Shown here piece by piece: positions 9,465 to 18,224 of a DNA stretch of 64,000 nucleotides. Position numbers and translations under genes: made by a program. The notes beneath the pieces are model-generated. The model had not been told where the DNA came from, searched no databases, and worked only from the letters and a program-made list of their open reading frames with translations. Position 1 is the first letter of the stretch. Each line of letters opens with the position of its first letter. Source of the DNA: Xenorhabdus ishibashii (GTDB lineage: Bacteria > Pseudomonadota > Gammaproteobacteria > Enterobacterales > Enterobacteriaceae); the NCBI RefSeq assembly GCF_002632755.1, contig NZ_NJAK01000001.1, positions 2,914,001 through 2,978,000 on the forward strand, read 5' to 3'.

Positions 9465-9695
9465 AGCTTAAACTCCTATCAGTACTTTTTAATACAAAAT
9501 GAAAAGATCGCTGCGGGCATTATATGGCGCGATAGACCAAAACGGCAAACAATAGTCTCGTATCTCCTGTTTTAAATCATGTTTGGTGATAATGACGGCG
9601 ATCATATATCTGGCAGGAAAGGGGATTAGCAAGCAGTTTGTGATCTGAATTGTTCCCGAATAGAGGGAGACAATTCAGATCAAATGGAATTTAGT

Positions 9696-10535
9696 TTAAT
9701 GTATGACTACTGATTTTATTGGGTAAGTAAAAAATAGCAGATGCATCAGATTGAGTGAAAAATGGAAAGCAACAGCTACCCATAAACGCCCGCTCCACAG
9801 CCAGGTCAGGCCATAAATTAACCCTGCCAGTGTAGCAAAAATTACCAGTAAACCACCGCCGGCAAAATGGGCAGCGCCAAACAGCAGGGAGGTAATAACC
9901 AGGGCTAAGTAAGGATTCATCCATTGACTGAGCTTCTGCTGAATATAGCCACGAAACAGCGCTTCTTCAGCCAAAGAGACAAAGAAAAGATTAGCAATAA
10001 CAAAGGCAGGGAACCAATTAGGTAAATGAAGTTCAACGGACAATCCACCTAATACTGTTGCAAGCCCTAATAATGCTGGAATGGCTGCGATCAACAACGC
10101 CCACCCATGAGCTGGTGCATTAACCAAAGGTTTTCTGATGAACAGAGTTGGCATACAGAATATTAGGATAAATGGCAGCAGTGCCTTGTCAAAGTTAAAA
10201 TACATTGAAAAAGGTGCGCTGAGCGAGCCTACCTGCACTTTATCCAGATACTTGAGATTATGGAACCCTGGAATGTAATGTACAAAAAGTAAAATACCAC
10301 CGATAAACAATAACAGCTCGATGATGATTCTGGGGACAAAATGTTTTTCGCTGTTTTTTTGGCAATAAATATATGCCATACCTAAAAGAGCCATCACTAT
10401 CAGTGTGATTGTAGCAGGATAGGTAAGTACGTTAGTGCTGATCCCAGCAATGATAGCGAAGAGCGCGACGAAAAAAGCAATTTTCTGGCGATTCTCTAAA
10501 AGAGCCAATGAAATGGCGAGTAATGCCCAAGCCAT
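9696..10535 (-). CDS. CPBP-family intramembrane glutamic endopeptidase
   Basis: A membrane protein of 279 residues from the ATG at 10535 (AGGGA before it); the frame continues to a TTG at 10565 with no ribosome-binding site. About eight hydrophobic helices are visible. The CPBP/Abi motif 1 EEALFRGYIQ lies around residue 190, with later conserved His in FGAAHF and AVAFHFSLN. These are the catalytic Glu-Glu and His residues of CAAX-protease-like enzymes. In bacteria some members process or give immunity to small peptides, but the substrate here is unknown. Its neighbours suggest no partner. Confidence 0.8.
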   Translation of the reverse strand: MAWALLAISLALLENRQKIAFFVALFAIIAGISTNVLTYPATITLIVMALLGMAYIYCQKNSEKHFVPRIIIELLLFIGGILLFVHYIPGFHNLKYLDKVQVGSLSAPFSMYFNFDKALLPFILIFCMPTLFIRKPLVNAPAHGWALLIAAIPALLGLATVLGGLSVELHLPNWFPAFVIANLFFVSLAEEALFRGYIQQKLSQWMNPYLALVITSLLFGAAHFAGGGLLVIFATLAGLIYGLTWLWSGRLWVAVAFHFSLNLMHLLFFTYPIKSVVIH

Positions 10536-10692
10536 ATAATTCCCTAATATCTTTGAAAAAATCAATGAAATAATCTAAAAATGGACGGTGATTTTATAGT
10601 AATGATTAAAAAATTCAAAAATAATAATAAAAAATATCAAAAAAAATGACTTGATTTTATGAAAGAGTGATTAAATAGAACGGTAACTGGAA

Positions 10693-10714
10693 TCCCTCTC
10701 TATTAAGAGAGGGA
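10693..10714. repeat. 8-base inverted repeat between modF and the CPBP gene
   Basis: TCCCTCTC and GAGAGGGA are perfect inverted arms with a six-base loop, starting 30 bases past the modF stop. No T-run follows on the minus strand, so it could be a weak terminator or an mRNA 3'-end stabiliser. Confidence 0.5.
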
Positions 10715-10743
10715 GTATTAATATGCTGAACGAAGAAAGAAGG

Positions 10744-12228
10744 TTACAGCGATCCTACGGAAATAATCTCGGTCTCATACCGATAAATATCACCATCAGG
10801 AATAAATCGCAGACGATGGGTAATGCACTGTGGCGCATCTTCTTGATGATGAGAAACAAACAGAAGCTGTGTATCACCATTAGCAATCATGATGTCAATG
10901 AAACGCAGGATTAACTGACGGTTTAGCGGGTCAAGGCCTTGCAAAGGTTCATCCAAGATCAATAAAGCGGGATGTTTCACCAGAGCGCGGGCAATCAACA
11001 CTAACCGTTGTTGCCCCCATGACAAACTATGAAAGGGGCTATTTGCCGTTAGTTCCGATAACCCCAATAAGTCCAGCCACTCATCTGCTAACTGTTGTTG
11101 TCGATCTGAAACAGCCTGATAAATTCCTATTGAATCGAAGAATCCCGATAGAATAACGTTTCGAACACTGGTGCTGACACGATACTCCAGATGAATATTG
11201 TTGCTGACATAACCAATGTGACGTTTGATGTCCCAAATCGTTTCCCCGCTTCCCCGTTGACGGCCAAATAATACTAACTCATTACTGTAACCTTGGGGGT
11301 GATCGCCCGTAATCAGGCTAAGAAGTGTCGATTTTCCAGCACCATTTTCACCGATGATTTGCCAGTGTTCATTCGGATTCACTTGCCAACTTAATCCGTG
11401 CAGAATGGGTTTATCATTGTATTGAACAGTAACATCACGCATTGATACCAAGGGTTGATCGGTTGGAAATTGTCCATTAGTCCGGTATTCATCTGCTTCG
11501 GGAAGATGAATATTTTTCAGTTCCTCACTGTGCGCTAACTGTGCCACAAGAGATCCCGCCAAAATGCACTCTTTTTTTCCGACCAGCGTCAGGTGGCAAT
11601 CCGCCAATACACCGACTTGTTCGACAAAATCAGGAATTTCATGGAATCGGGTTAAGATCAAAACTAAAGTAATGCCTTTTGCAGCCAGAGAACTCAATAA
11701 TTGGGAAAGTTGATTTCGGGCATAATTATCTAATCCATCAAAAGGTTCATCAAGGATAAGCAGGTCAGGGTTTGCCATTAATGCTTGACATAGCAGAACC
11801 TTACGGACTTCCCCAGTTGAGAGGTATTTGAATCGTCGCGAGAGTAAATCTTTAATACCAAAATATTCGCTTAATTCAAGGCACAATTCGTTGTCTTTAT
11901 GGTGAAGTTGAATAATATCTGCGGCAGTACGCCCAGTATCCTCTTCTCCGTCACTGAGTAAATCTGTATTGTTGCGTTGCCACTCTTCATCAATCAGTTT
12001 TTGCAATTGTTCGAAAGATAGACGCATTGGTGTGCAAAACGAACAATGACGGTCACCTGTCAGTTGGATTAATTCATCCGACAATGCACGAGCCAGTGAA
12101 GATTTTCCACTGCCATTTGCGCCAACAAAAGCCCAATTTTCCCCAGACATAATTTTCAGTGACGGTAGCCGTAGGATACGGGTGTCACTTAAACGGAAAC
12201 TACCTTGCGTTATTTGCAATTCAGACAT
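10744..12228 (-). CDS. modF: Molybdate-related double-ABC ATPase ModF (PhrA)
   Basis: A 494-residue cytosolic protein with two ABC ATPase domains in tandem: Walker A GANGSGKSS (about 35-43) and GENGAGKST (about 295-303), signatures YLSTGEVRK and SLSWGQQRL, and Walker B LLILDEPFDG and LLILDEPLQG. Architecture and length match E. coli ModF (490), an ABC protein of the modEF operon earlier associated with photorepair. No modE or modABC lies next to it here, and the next kilobase is a synteny break. Full length. Confidence 0.93.
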   Translation of the reverse strand: MSELQITQGSFRLSDTRILRLPSLKIMSGENWAFVGANGSGKSSLARALSDELIQLTGDRHCSFCTPMRLSFEQLQKLIDEEWQRNNTDLLSDGEEDTGRTAADIIQLHHKDNELCLELSEYFGIKDLLSRRFKYLSTGEVRKVLLCQALMANPDLLILDEPFDGLDNYARNQLSQLLSSLAAKGITLVLILTRFHEIPDFVEQVGVLADCHLTLVGKKECILAGSLVAQLAHSEELKNIHLPEADEYRTNGQFPTDQPLVSMRDVTVQYNDKPILHGLSWQVNPNEHWQIIGENGAGKSTLLSLITGDHPQGYSNELVLFGRQRGSGETIWDIKRHIGYVSNNIHLEYRVSTSVRNVILSGFFDSIGIYQAVSDRQQQLADEWLDLLGLSELTANSPFHSLSWGQQRLVLIARALVKHPALLILDEPLQGLDPLNRQLILRFIDIMIANGDTQLLFVSHHQEDAPQCITHRLRFIPDGDIYRYETEIISVGSL

Positions 12229-12841
12229 TCCTCTTCCTTATTTAAGCAACATCAACTAAGGGATCACCAGAAATAAGCGGAATAGAGTTTAATGTCAATG
12301 TATAGCTGTTTGTTATTCATTGAGGATTAATCATTTTTGTAATCGAGTTAACATAGTTATTATTATGTTATTAATCAATTATATATTAAATAAATGGGTG
12401 CTATTGGGGGCTGCAATAAAAGTAGTACCTAATGGTTTTGAGATAGTATTGCTAATTTGTTTTTTCTCCGACTGTATTTTTTCCACTTCTTTTGCGGCAA
12501 ATTCTCTTTGCCCGTCAATATACTCGCGAGATCGTGCACATGAACAATTCTCGGTGATTTTTGGCTGTCATTCATTTTGTATGTCTGAATTTTCAGCTTA
12601 CCTTTGTTAGCCTTACGTTCTGTTGTTGGGCTTTTGCTGCGTCGATTTGTCGTGTATCTAGTTTCATTTGTTTCATTTTTTTGGGCATTTTTATAATTGA
12701 ATTTTAGGTGCCCCTGATTATGTCCCTTGCTATATCTTGATTGAAATAGATTAAAGTTGATGTAAAAATAAGAATCTCTATTGATTTATAAGGAATTTAT
12801 TAGGGGGGATTTATTTGATTGGACTTCAGGATATCTTGAAC
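12229..12841. other. Gene-poor stretch between modF and tRNA-Arg
   Basis: About 610 AT-rich bases. The only long plus-strand frame (12320-12610) has a Cys/Phe-rich translation, no ribosome-binding site and no recognisable motif. The minus strand has short Lys/Gln-rich frames interrupted by stops. In E. coli modF and the argW-mlaA-fadL neighbourhood are far apart, so this stretch marks a rearrangement junction and may hold remnants of lost genes. I see no feature I can name. Confidence 0.5.
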
Positions 12842-12916
12842 TGGCGTCCCCTGCAGGAATCGAACCTGCAATTAGCCCTTAGGAGGGGCTTGTTATATCC
12901 ATTTAACTAAGGGGAC
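12842..12916 (-). tRNA. argW: tRNA-Arg (anticodon CCU)
   Basis: A 75-base tRNA on the minus strand with acceptor arms GTCCCCT and AGGGGAC, anticodon loop CTCCTAA (anticodon CCT), a T-arm with GGTTCGATTCC, and encoded CCA at 12842-12844. The tRNA-Arg(CCU) gene is a known integration target in E. coli (argW) and lies near mlaA-fadL there too. Its 5' end faces the integrative element, and the first 27 bases of the tRNA form the left direct repeat. Confidence 0.97.
12890..12916. repeat. Left attachment-site repeat (inside tRNA-Arg)
   Basis: A 27-base segment covering tRNA-Arg positions 1-27. It matches the right copy as TTGTTATATCCAT plus CTAAGGGGAC; the left copy has four additional bases (TTAA) between the two blocks. 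Confidence 0.75.
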
Positions 12917-13109
12917 TTTTTACTACTCTGTTTCATTTTGCATCGAGCTGTTTGTATCTTATCCCTTTCTAACTGTTTTAATCAAGTTTTTTATCTTTAT
13001 TTGTTTCGATTTGCTCCGGCTCGTTTTGGGTTGTGGTTGGCTCATTCACTTGCCATTGTGTACAGATTGAGTACATAATCATACTTCATCTTGTATACAG
13101 GTTATAGAT

Positions 13110-14285
13110 ATGGCATTGAGCGACACCAAACTTCGAGGCATCCACAATAAGCCCTATAAAGGCAAACCTGAGCTAACTGATGGTGATGGCTTAAGTGTCA
13201 GGATCACCCCAAGCGGAACCATAGCATTTCAGCATAGATATCGCTGGAATGGCAAACCTGTTCGCCTTACTGTGGGGCGTTATCCAGACATGACGCTCAA
13301 AGATGCACGAATAGCAGTAGGCGAAATGCGCTCATTGTACACAAAAGGGATTGATCCAAAAACGTATTTTTCTCGTTCAGATGATGAGGCAACCTTAAAA
13401 GATTGTCTTGATTACTGGTGGGATAAGTACGCATCTACGCTAAAACCTAACACTCAGATACTTTATAAGTCAGTCGTGTACAACACGATGTACACACAAT
13501 TCTTGTGTACACCAGTAGCTAGCATACCTGTGTCATCTTGGGTTAAGTTTTTCGATAAGCAGGAAAAAGAAAACCCTAAAAAAGCTAGGGTACTTTTAAC
13601 TCAATTACGTTCAGTTGTTAATTGGTGTATAGGTAGACAATTTATTCCATCATGCGAGGTCATGAAACTTAGTCTGAAAAACATAGGCAAAAAACCGGAC
13701 GCTGGCAGCCGAGTTTTAACTTACAGGGAACTGGCTAAGATCTGGTTAGCGCTGGAAAATAATAAGATAGCTTCTTCTAACAAGGTGCTACATCAACTGC
13801 TTTTGTTATGGGGTGCTCGACTTTCTGAGTTAAGGCTTGCTACTGCCAGCGAGTTTAATATGGATGATTTGATTTGGACAACTCCAGTTGCTCATTCAAA
13901 GATGGGTAATGTAATCAGGCGACCTATATTTGAGCGGGTGATACCATACATAGAACGACTATTAAGTATGGGGAATGATGTTTTATTTCCGGGACAGGAA
14001 CTTGATAAAGCCATAGACCGTTCGTCATCAAACTTTTATATGAAGAAACTAAGAGAATCAATTGATATACCCGAATGGCGTACACATGACTTTAGACGTT
14101 CTTTGGTGACAAATTTATCAAGTGAAGGGATCGCGCCCCATGTCACCGAGAAGATGCTGGGGCACGAATTGGGTGGGGTGATGGCCGTGTATAATAAGCA
14201 CGATTGGATTGAAGAACAAAAAGAGGCGTATGAGCTATATGCAGATAAGGTATTCTGGCATATTAAGCAGATCAAGAGCGGTTGA
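13110..14285 (+). CDS. Tyrosine-recombinase integrase (P4/CP4-like)
   Basis: A 391-residue site-specific recombinase. The N-terminal arm-binding domain (DUF4102-like, about 1-85) includes LTDGDGLSVRI and LTVGRYPDMTLKDAR. The catalytic domain shows the first Arg in GARLSELR (Arg237), HDFRR (His326, Arg329), GHE (His352) and the nucleophile Tyr361 in GGVMAVY. This full set suggests an active enzyme that inserted the element into tRNA-Arg. It lies about 190 bases from the tRNA and is transcribed away from it. The repeated GTAC motifs just upstream may be arm or autoregulatory sites. Confidence 0.95.
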   Translation: MALSDTKLRGIHNKPYKGKPELTDGDGLSVRITPSGTIAFQHRYRWNGKPVRLTVGRYPDMTLKDARIAVGEMRSLYTKGIDPKTYFSRSDDEATLKDCLDYWWDKYASTLKPNTQILYKSVVYNTMYTQFLCTPVASIPVSSWVKFFDKQEKENPKKARVLLTQLRSVVNWCIGRQFIPSCEVMKLSLKNIGKKPDAGSRVLTYRELAKIWLALENNKIASSNKVLHQLLLLWGARLSELRLATASEFNMDDLIWTTPVAHSKMGNVIRRPIFERVIPYIERLLSMGNDVLFPGQELDKAIDRSSSNFYMKKLRESIDIPEWRTHDFRRSLVTNLSSEGIAPHVTEKMLGHELGGVMAVYNKHDWIEEQKEAYELYADKVFWHIKQIKSG

Positions 14286-14495
14286 CTCCACCATTATCTA
14301 GCCACTCACGTATTGAGGTGGATGATATTTTGAAGGCAAGCCTGTACCTTTTGTATCAACCTCTGCAAAATACCTTTAATTCACGCAAACGTGTAGAGAA
14401 AATTAAAAAGATTGCATAGAACACGTTGACATTAATGGCCAAGTGGACAACAACTATTGATAAGGTCGCCGTAAGTGTTTCTTGGGTTCTTAACT

Positions 14496-14585
14496 ATGAG
14501 TAAAATCCAACTGATAGTTGTATATTCAATTGCACTTTTTGTACTGCCAGTTTGGGCGGTTTGGCTTGCCTTAGTGGTTTGGTAA
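14496..14585 (+). CDS. Possible 29-residue hydrophobic membrane peptide
   Basis: A short frame starts MSKIQLIVVYS and continues as an almost wholly hydrophobic helix with four Trp near its end (W-A-V-W and V-V-W). A TTGACA-like box lies about 70 bases upstream, but there is no strong ribosome-binding site. Short Trp-rich single-helix peptides occur in phages and as type I toxins, so it could be a membrane-active peptide. Nothing proves that it is translated. Confidence 0.35.
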   Translation: MSKIQLIVVYSIALFVLPVWAVWLALVVW

Positions 14586-14743
14586 CTTCACAATGGGACT
14601 AGATCGCTGTTGAAAACTTATTCTTTTTTACATGATGTGTCTGTGGAAAGCTTTTATTCTAATACGTGAGTTTTGGATGTGACGTGACATCAAAATACTG
14701 TATGATCGGTAATAATTATTATCAATATACCGGAGTGTTGATA

Positions 14744-15301
14744 GTGTCCAAGGATTACCAATCTGTTGTCTTCAAGGCTGTTCAAGATCGCCTTAAATCT
14801 AAGTACCCAGACCCATCATTGAAATTAGAATACCCGACCGAGCAAGCTCTACAAGAACTGGATTCTGTGAAGAATTCAGGAAACTTTACATGGTTCCCTT
14901 CGCTGAAAGGGAATGTGTTTACTGACTCCAGCTATCTTCAGCCTGATCACCCTATTAAATTGGTTGTCTATTATAAGGGGCAAGTGATTGGCTATGCTTT
15001 TGGCGGATATAAAGAAAAATGCTCATCTGTTGAAATAGCTTGGATGGAAAAAAGAAAGGATGCTCATGGAGATTTAAAAAACCAAATGCTTGGTTTGGCC
15101 TTGGATTCATACTCTACTTACGGCATCTTTTTGAAAGAATTCGGATATTCTGTGGATAAGGTAGCCATTGTATCACCACTGGAAGATGTAAAGAAATACT
15201 ACTTAGAAAGTGGATTTAGATATGATGAAGACTACGACAACGGCACTCCAGCAATGATTCTTGAGCTTAAAAGTGAAGTGAATAATCACGAACAATATTG
15301 A
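14744..15301 (+). CDS. Putative GNAT-type N-acetyltransferase
   Basis: A 185-residue soluble protein. The middle and C-terminal parts fit a GNAT fold: a strand IKLVVYYKGQVIGYAFG, a long helix, and a final YLESGFRYDED segment of the kind that closes acetyltransferase domains. Target unknown. The frame is open from a GTG at 14666, but GGAG eight bases before the GTG at 14744 makes that start more likely. The gene is element cargo downstream of the integrase and ends at a clear terminator. Confidence 0.55.
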   Translation: MSKDYQSVVFKAVQDRLKSKYPDPSLKLEYPTEQALQELDSVKNSGNFTWFPSLKGNVFTDSSYLQPDHPIKLVVYYKGQVIGYAFGGYKEKCSSVEIAWMEKRKDAHGDLKNQMLGLALDSYSTYGIFLKEFGYSVDKVAIVSPLEDVKKYYLESGFRYDEDYDNGTPAMILELKSEVNNHEQY

Positions 15302-15363
15302 ACAAATAAGTTGAAATAACCCAACTTATATTGCATATTGTGCGAGCACAAAGAATATGTAGC

Positions 15364-15389
15364 ACCACTTAAATGTAAAGTGGTTTTTT
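15364..15389 (+). terminator. Terminator after the GNAT-like gene
   Basis: Arms ACCACTT and AAGTGGT around a seven-base loop, followed by a six-T run. A second hairpin (ATAAGTTG/CAACTTAT, 15306-15329) sits just before it. Confidence 0.85.
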
Positions 15390-15463
15390 GTCAAGTAAAT
15401 TCATATACTGACATAAGGGACGTGTCTTTTCTTTAATAAAAGAACCGCATCCAAGGGGATATT

Positions 15464-15661
15464 ATGTCATACTCAATGCAGCAACTAGAAGAAATGGCAG
15501 ATGAGGTCGTTTCTAGACTTTTTGCAAATGGTAGAACTCCGATGGAACAATTTGGTATCAACTGGAAACAAGCTGAGCGTTTGGAACGCAATGCTCCTCA
15601 AATAGTTATGGGGCATGACCCAGATGAAAATTGTTTGCAACACGCGCATTGTGGTGCATAA
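15464..15661 (+). CDS. Small acidic protein of unknown function (65 residues)
   Basis: A 65-residue protein with a strong AAGGGGA ribosome-binding site before the ATG. The N-terminal half is predicted helical (QQLEEMADEVVSRLF), and the C-terminus carries Cys and His residues (CLQHAHC), a possible metal-binding tail. It has its own promoter-length leader and is followed by a strong terminator, so it is probably expressed alone. I do not recognise the family. Confidence 0.6.
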   Translation: MSYSMQQLEEMADEVVSRLFANGRTPMEQFGINWKQAERLERNAPQIVMGHDPDENCLQHAHCGA

Positions 15662-15704
15662 AGTACAAACCAGTCACTGACACTCCTAAAGTATAAATTT
15701 ATAG

Positions 15705-15726
15705 CCTCGCACTCGCGGGGTTTTTT
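15705..15726 (+). terminator. Terminator after the 65-residue gene
   Basis: CCTCGC and GCGGGG pair (one T-G wobble) around the loop ACTC, followed by six T. Confidence 0.9.
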
Positions 15727-15967
15727 GCTATCTACCCGTAGTAAACTTAGCGTTGACGACTCGATCATGGTCGGGCAGCACCTAATATCACTGTTAAATC
15801 AATGTATTAAATTGATTTTTGGGTGATATGGTCAACATATTGATCACCATAGATAACTCAACCTATTCAACTCCTGCAAAAAATGCAGTAGTTCAAAATC
15901 CCGCAAGTCAGGGATGGTTAGATGAATATCCTTGTTTATCGTTATCGGAATTCCGAACAGCTAATTA
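15727..15967. other. Short non-coding stretch before IS copy 1
   Basis: About 240 bases with no supported gene. It contains an imperfect palindrome around TATCACT...GGGTGATA (about 15786-15830). The IS982 element begins at its right end. Confidence 0.4.
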
Positions 15968-16956
15968 ACCCGAATTCTGGATAAGAAATTGACGAGAAGC
16001 CTGTTCCAGGAGCAAAGTTTTGGTGCACACCGAAAACAACTCCGAGGGGGAACAGGCTATGGACAAGTTAGTTGAAATTTTCTGTGATGTCGATGATTTT
16101 TGCCGTTTTTTCATTCCTCAATGGGAACAATTTTGCCTTGAGAGTGGGCATCGTTTACGCCGCCGACAAGGTCATATGTATCCCAGTGAAATCATGACCA
16201 TTTTGATCCTTTTTCATATGTCGCATTACCGTGATTTTAAAAATTTTTATTTGAAACATATTTGGCAATACCACCACCGCGACTTCGCCACTTTACTCAG
16301 TTATACCCGTTTTATCAGCGTTGCCCCTTCCGTTTTGGTGCCATTATGCAGCTATCTGACTCAATTAAAAGGGAAACCCACAGGCATTGCTTTTATTGAT
16401 TCCACCAGTTTGAGTGTCTGCCATAACATTCGCATCCCTCGACATAAGGTCTTTGCGGGGATCGCACAGCGTGGAAAAAATTCAATGGGATGGTTTTATG
16501 GTTTCAAATTACACTTGGTTGTCAATCATCAGGGGGAAATTCTCGCGCTTAAAGTCACGGCCGGTAATGTGGATGATCGGGAACCGGTTCGCGAATTAAC
16601 CACAGAATTAATGGGTTCTCTTTACGGCGATAAAGGTTATCTGAGTCAGGAATTGGCGGACGATTTAGCCAACAGCGGTGTCACTTTCATCACGAAAAAA
16701 CGGCGTAACATGAAAGCCCGTATGCAAGCTGAGTGGGATAAGATAATGTTAAAAAAGCGTTTTATCATTGAAACGATTAATGGCCAATTAAAATTAATTT
16801 CTCAGATAGAGCACTCTCGCCACCGAAGTATAAGAGGATTTATGTTGACCGTTTTAGGTGGACTGATCGCTTACTGCCTTAAATTGAAAAAACCATCACT
16901 GAAAGTTTTCTACTCAGAAGACGCTGTTCCAATGATGGCTTAAGCAGAATTCGGGT
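15968..16956 (+). mobile_element. IS982-family insertion sequence, copy 1
   Basis: A 989-base element with 11-base terminal inverted repeats (ACCCGAATTCT and AGAATTCGGGT) and a 6-base target duplication TAATTA on both sides (15962-15967 and 16957-16962). One transposase gene fills it. The ACCC terminus, size and transposase type fit IS982. It lies inside the tRNA-Arg element, between the 65-residue gene and DUF3800, and interrupts neither. Confidence 0.93.
16059..16943 (+). CDS. IS982-family DDE transposase, copy 1
   Basis: A 294-residue transposase starting MDKLVEIFCDVDDF. The likely catalytic triad is Asp in IAFIDSTSL, Asp in GSLYGDKGYL and Glu in IIETINGQLK, with the Lys/Arg-rich KKRRN segment between the last two. 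The ATG follows a GAGGGGGA ribosome-binding site; the in-frame extension to 16020 begins at TTG and is unlikely. The frame is intact, so the copy may be active. The protein is identical to copy 3. Confidence 0.93.
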   Translation: MDKLVEIFCDVDDFCRFFIPQWEQFCLESGHRLRRRQGHMYPSEIMTILILFHMSHYRDFKNFYLKHIWQYHHRDFATLLSYTRFISVAPSVLVPLCSYLTQLKGKPTGIAFIDSTSLSVCHNIRIPRHKVFAGIAQRGKNSMGWFYGFKLHLVVNHQGEILALKVTAGNVDDREPVRELTTELMGSLYGDKGYLSQELADDLANSGVTFITKKRRNMKARMQAEWDKIMLKKRFIIETINGQLKLISQIEHSRHRSIRGFMLTVLGGLIAYCLKLKKPSLKVFYSEDAVPMMA

Positions 16957-16967
16957 TAATTATCCAA

Positions 16968-16995
16968 GGCTGCGCATGGCGTGGCTTTTTTGTTT
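16968..16995 (+). terminator. Possible terminator right of IS copy 1
   Basis: GCTGCGC and GCGTGGC can pair with wobbles around the loop ATG, followed by TTTTTTG. Before the IS inserted it probably served the upstream transcript. Confidence 0.5.
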
Positions 16996-17126
16996 TGAGT
17001 GGGTAGTCGTAATCTATTTTGTTGGTAACAAATTGAATATAAAACAGTGATAAAGCTTTTGTATGGCACTCTTTACATTTGCAAATCTGGTTTTTATTTA
17101 ATATGCTAGCAACACAGATTTGATAG

Positions 17127-17225
17127 TTTTGGGAATGAAGAGGCGGCTCCCAAAAGTTTAACCGCCAAGTTGGTCACTTCGACTTAGGTCTGGGACTCCA
17201 ACCATGTCGGCTGAGAGGTCGGCGC
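17127..17225 (-). ncRNA. Candidate pseudoknotted RNA at the 3' end of the DUF3800 gene
   Basis: Directly after the DUF3800 stop comes about 100 GC-richer bases with strong pairing on the minus strand. Stem 1 pairs 17160-17166 with 17142-17148 (GGCGGUU/AGCCGCC, one G-U). Seven loop bases, 17149-17155 (UUUUGGG), pair with 17127-17133 (CCCAAAA), giving a classical H-type pseudoknot of 7+7 pairs. A further helix GGUUGG/CCAACU (17198-17203 with 17168-17173) and a repeated GCCGAC lie upstream. Stem 1 has a C-A mismatch on the plus strand but a U-G wobble on the minus strand, which favours transcription with the gene. I recall that comparative surveys reported several unrelated structured RNA motifs next to DUF3800 genes. 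Confidence 0.55.
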
Positions 17226-18029
17226 CTACTTTTTTCTTTTTCTTACAGGAAGTGGTACGGATAATTGTACGTTTCTTGTTTCTATGTCTCTTGACCCAAG
17301 CGTTTTATCATAAAAAAACCAGATATTAAATTTTCTCTCTTTTGGCCATGTGTCGTGGCAGAGCGTTTTCCATCCAAGGTGTCCCGCGATTTTTTCCACT
17401 AACTGTATCTTTGTATCTGACGATATTTTTTTTTGATATGAACTCATTATTGCTCCAAGGAAAAAATCAGATATCTGGATATTCTCTGAGACTTTTGAAT
17501 CCTTTGTCACTACAGAGCTAATAATATTTTTTCTACCAAATTGTTTTAATAGGGTGTTATTTGCGATTACATGAAAAGCTTCATCTGCTTTTTTATACCT
17601 GGATGCTATTGGGTCGACTTCTATACGGAAAAAACAATCACGCTCAGGATGTGCTGCAATAACATTACCTATTTTTGTGGAAATTAATTTCGTGAAGTGT
17701 TTTCTCATTGCCAAGTCGTAATCGCCATCATGAAATGCCTTATTGACCATAGATTTTTCTATAACAATGCAATGAAAAGCCAACCAAGGATTCTGGAAGA
17801 AAACATCAACTAGTTCTTTGTAAAAATCAGCGTATTTCTTGGAGTTAGCTTTTTTCCATTTGATTTCTTCATAGTACCTATGTTTGTCTCTTAGTTCTCT
17901 AATGATGCGGGAGAAATCACCTCTGCGTTGATACTTCATCCATAGGCTACCAAAGCCATAAAAGCGCTGTCCATCTATACCTGATTCATCACAAGCCACA
18001 TGCCAGATTAGTTTTCCGGGGTCTCTCAT
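17226..18029 (-). CDS. DUF3800 domain protein, predicted RNase H-like fold
   Basis: A 267-residue soluble protein with the DUF3800 hallmarks: an N-terminal hydrophobic strand followed by DESG (Asp14-Glu15-Ser16-Gly17), an EIKW segment (about 55-58) and a late QISDFFLGA motif (Asp188). The spaced acidic residues suggest a metal-dependent RNase H-like nuclease, though the family's activity is not established. DUF3800 genes are scattered among mobile elements, which fits a defence or element-maintenance role. It is transcribed opposite to the lysis cassette from a shared upstream region of about 250 bases. The C-terminus is basic (RKRKK), and the structured RNA candidate starts at the stop codon. 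Confidence 0.85.
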   Translation of the reverse strand: MRDPGKLIWHVACDESGIDGQRFYGFGSLWMKYQRRGDFSRIIRELRDKHRYYEEIKWKKANSKKYADFYKELVDVFFQNPWLAFHCIVIEKSMVNKAFHDGDYDLAMRKHFTKLISTKIGNVIAAHPERDCFFRIEVDPIASRYKKADEAFHVIANNTLLKQFGRKNIISSVVTKDSKVSENIQISDFFLGAIMSSYQKKISSDTKIQLVEKIAGHLGWKTLCHDTWPKERKFNIWFFYDKTLGSRDIETRNVQLSVPLPVRKRKK

Positions 18030-18224
18030 GAAAGATCCTTCTGTATAAAAGATTCATAGTGATTAATTTGCCTATTAAATCACATGCATAACTAATTGAT
18101 AAGGATCGTTTTAGTCAAAAATCACAAAGAGTGGTGCTTTGTTCTTGGATAGTTAGCTCGATCATAAAATTAACAACGCATTCGCCACCGCAACGTTTCA
18201 ACACTCTACTCACTACAACTCACA

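Noticed and set aside
10693..10714. Strong intrinsic terminator for modF
   Set aside because: The inverted repeat is perfect, but no T-run follows on the minus strand, so it was listed only as a repeat.
12320..12610. 96-residue plus-strand open frame between modF and tRNA-Arg
   Set aside because: No ribosome-binding site, odd Cys/Phe-rich composition, no family resemblance; probably chance.
17127..18029. Type III toxin-antitoxin system (ToxIN-like), because a structured RNA lies beside a nuclease-like gene
   Set aside because: In ToxIN the repeat RNA lies upstream of the toxin, with many tandem repeats and an attenuating terminator. Here the RNA is downstream, with only a short GCCGAC duplication, and the protein is DUF3800 and not ToxN-like.
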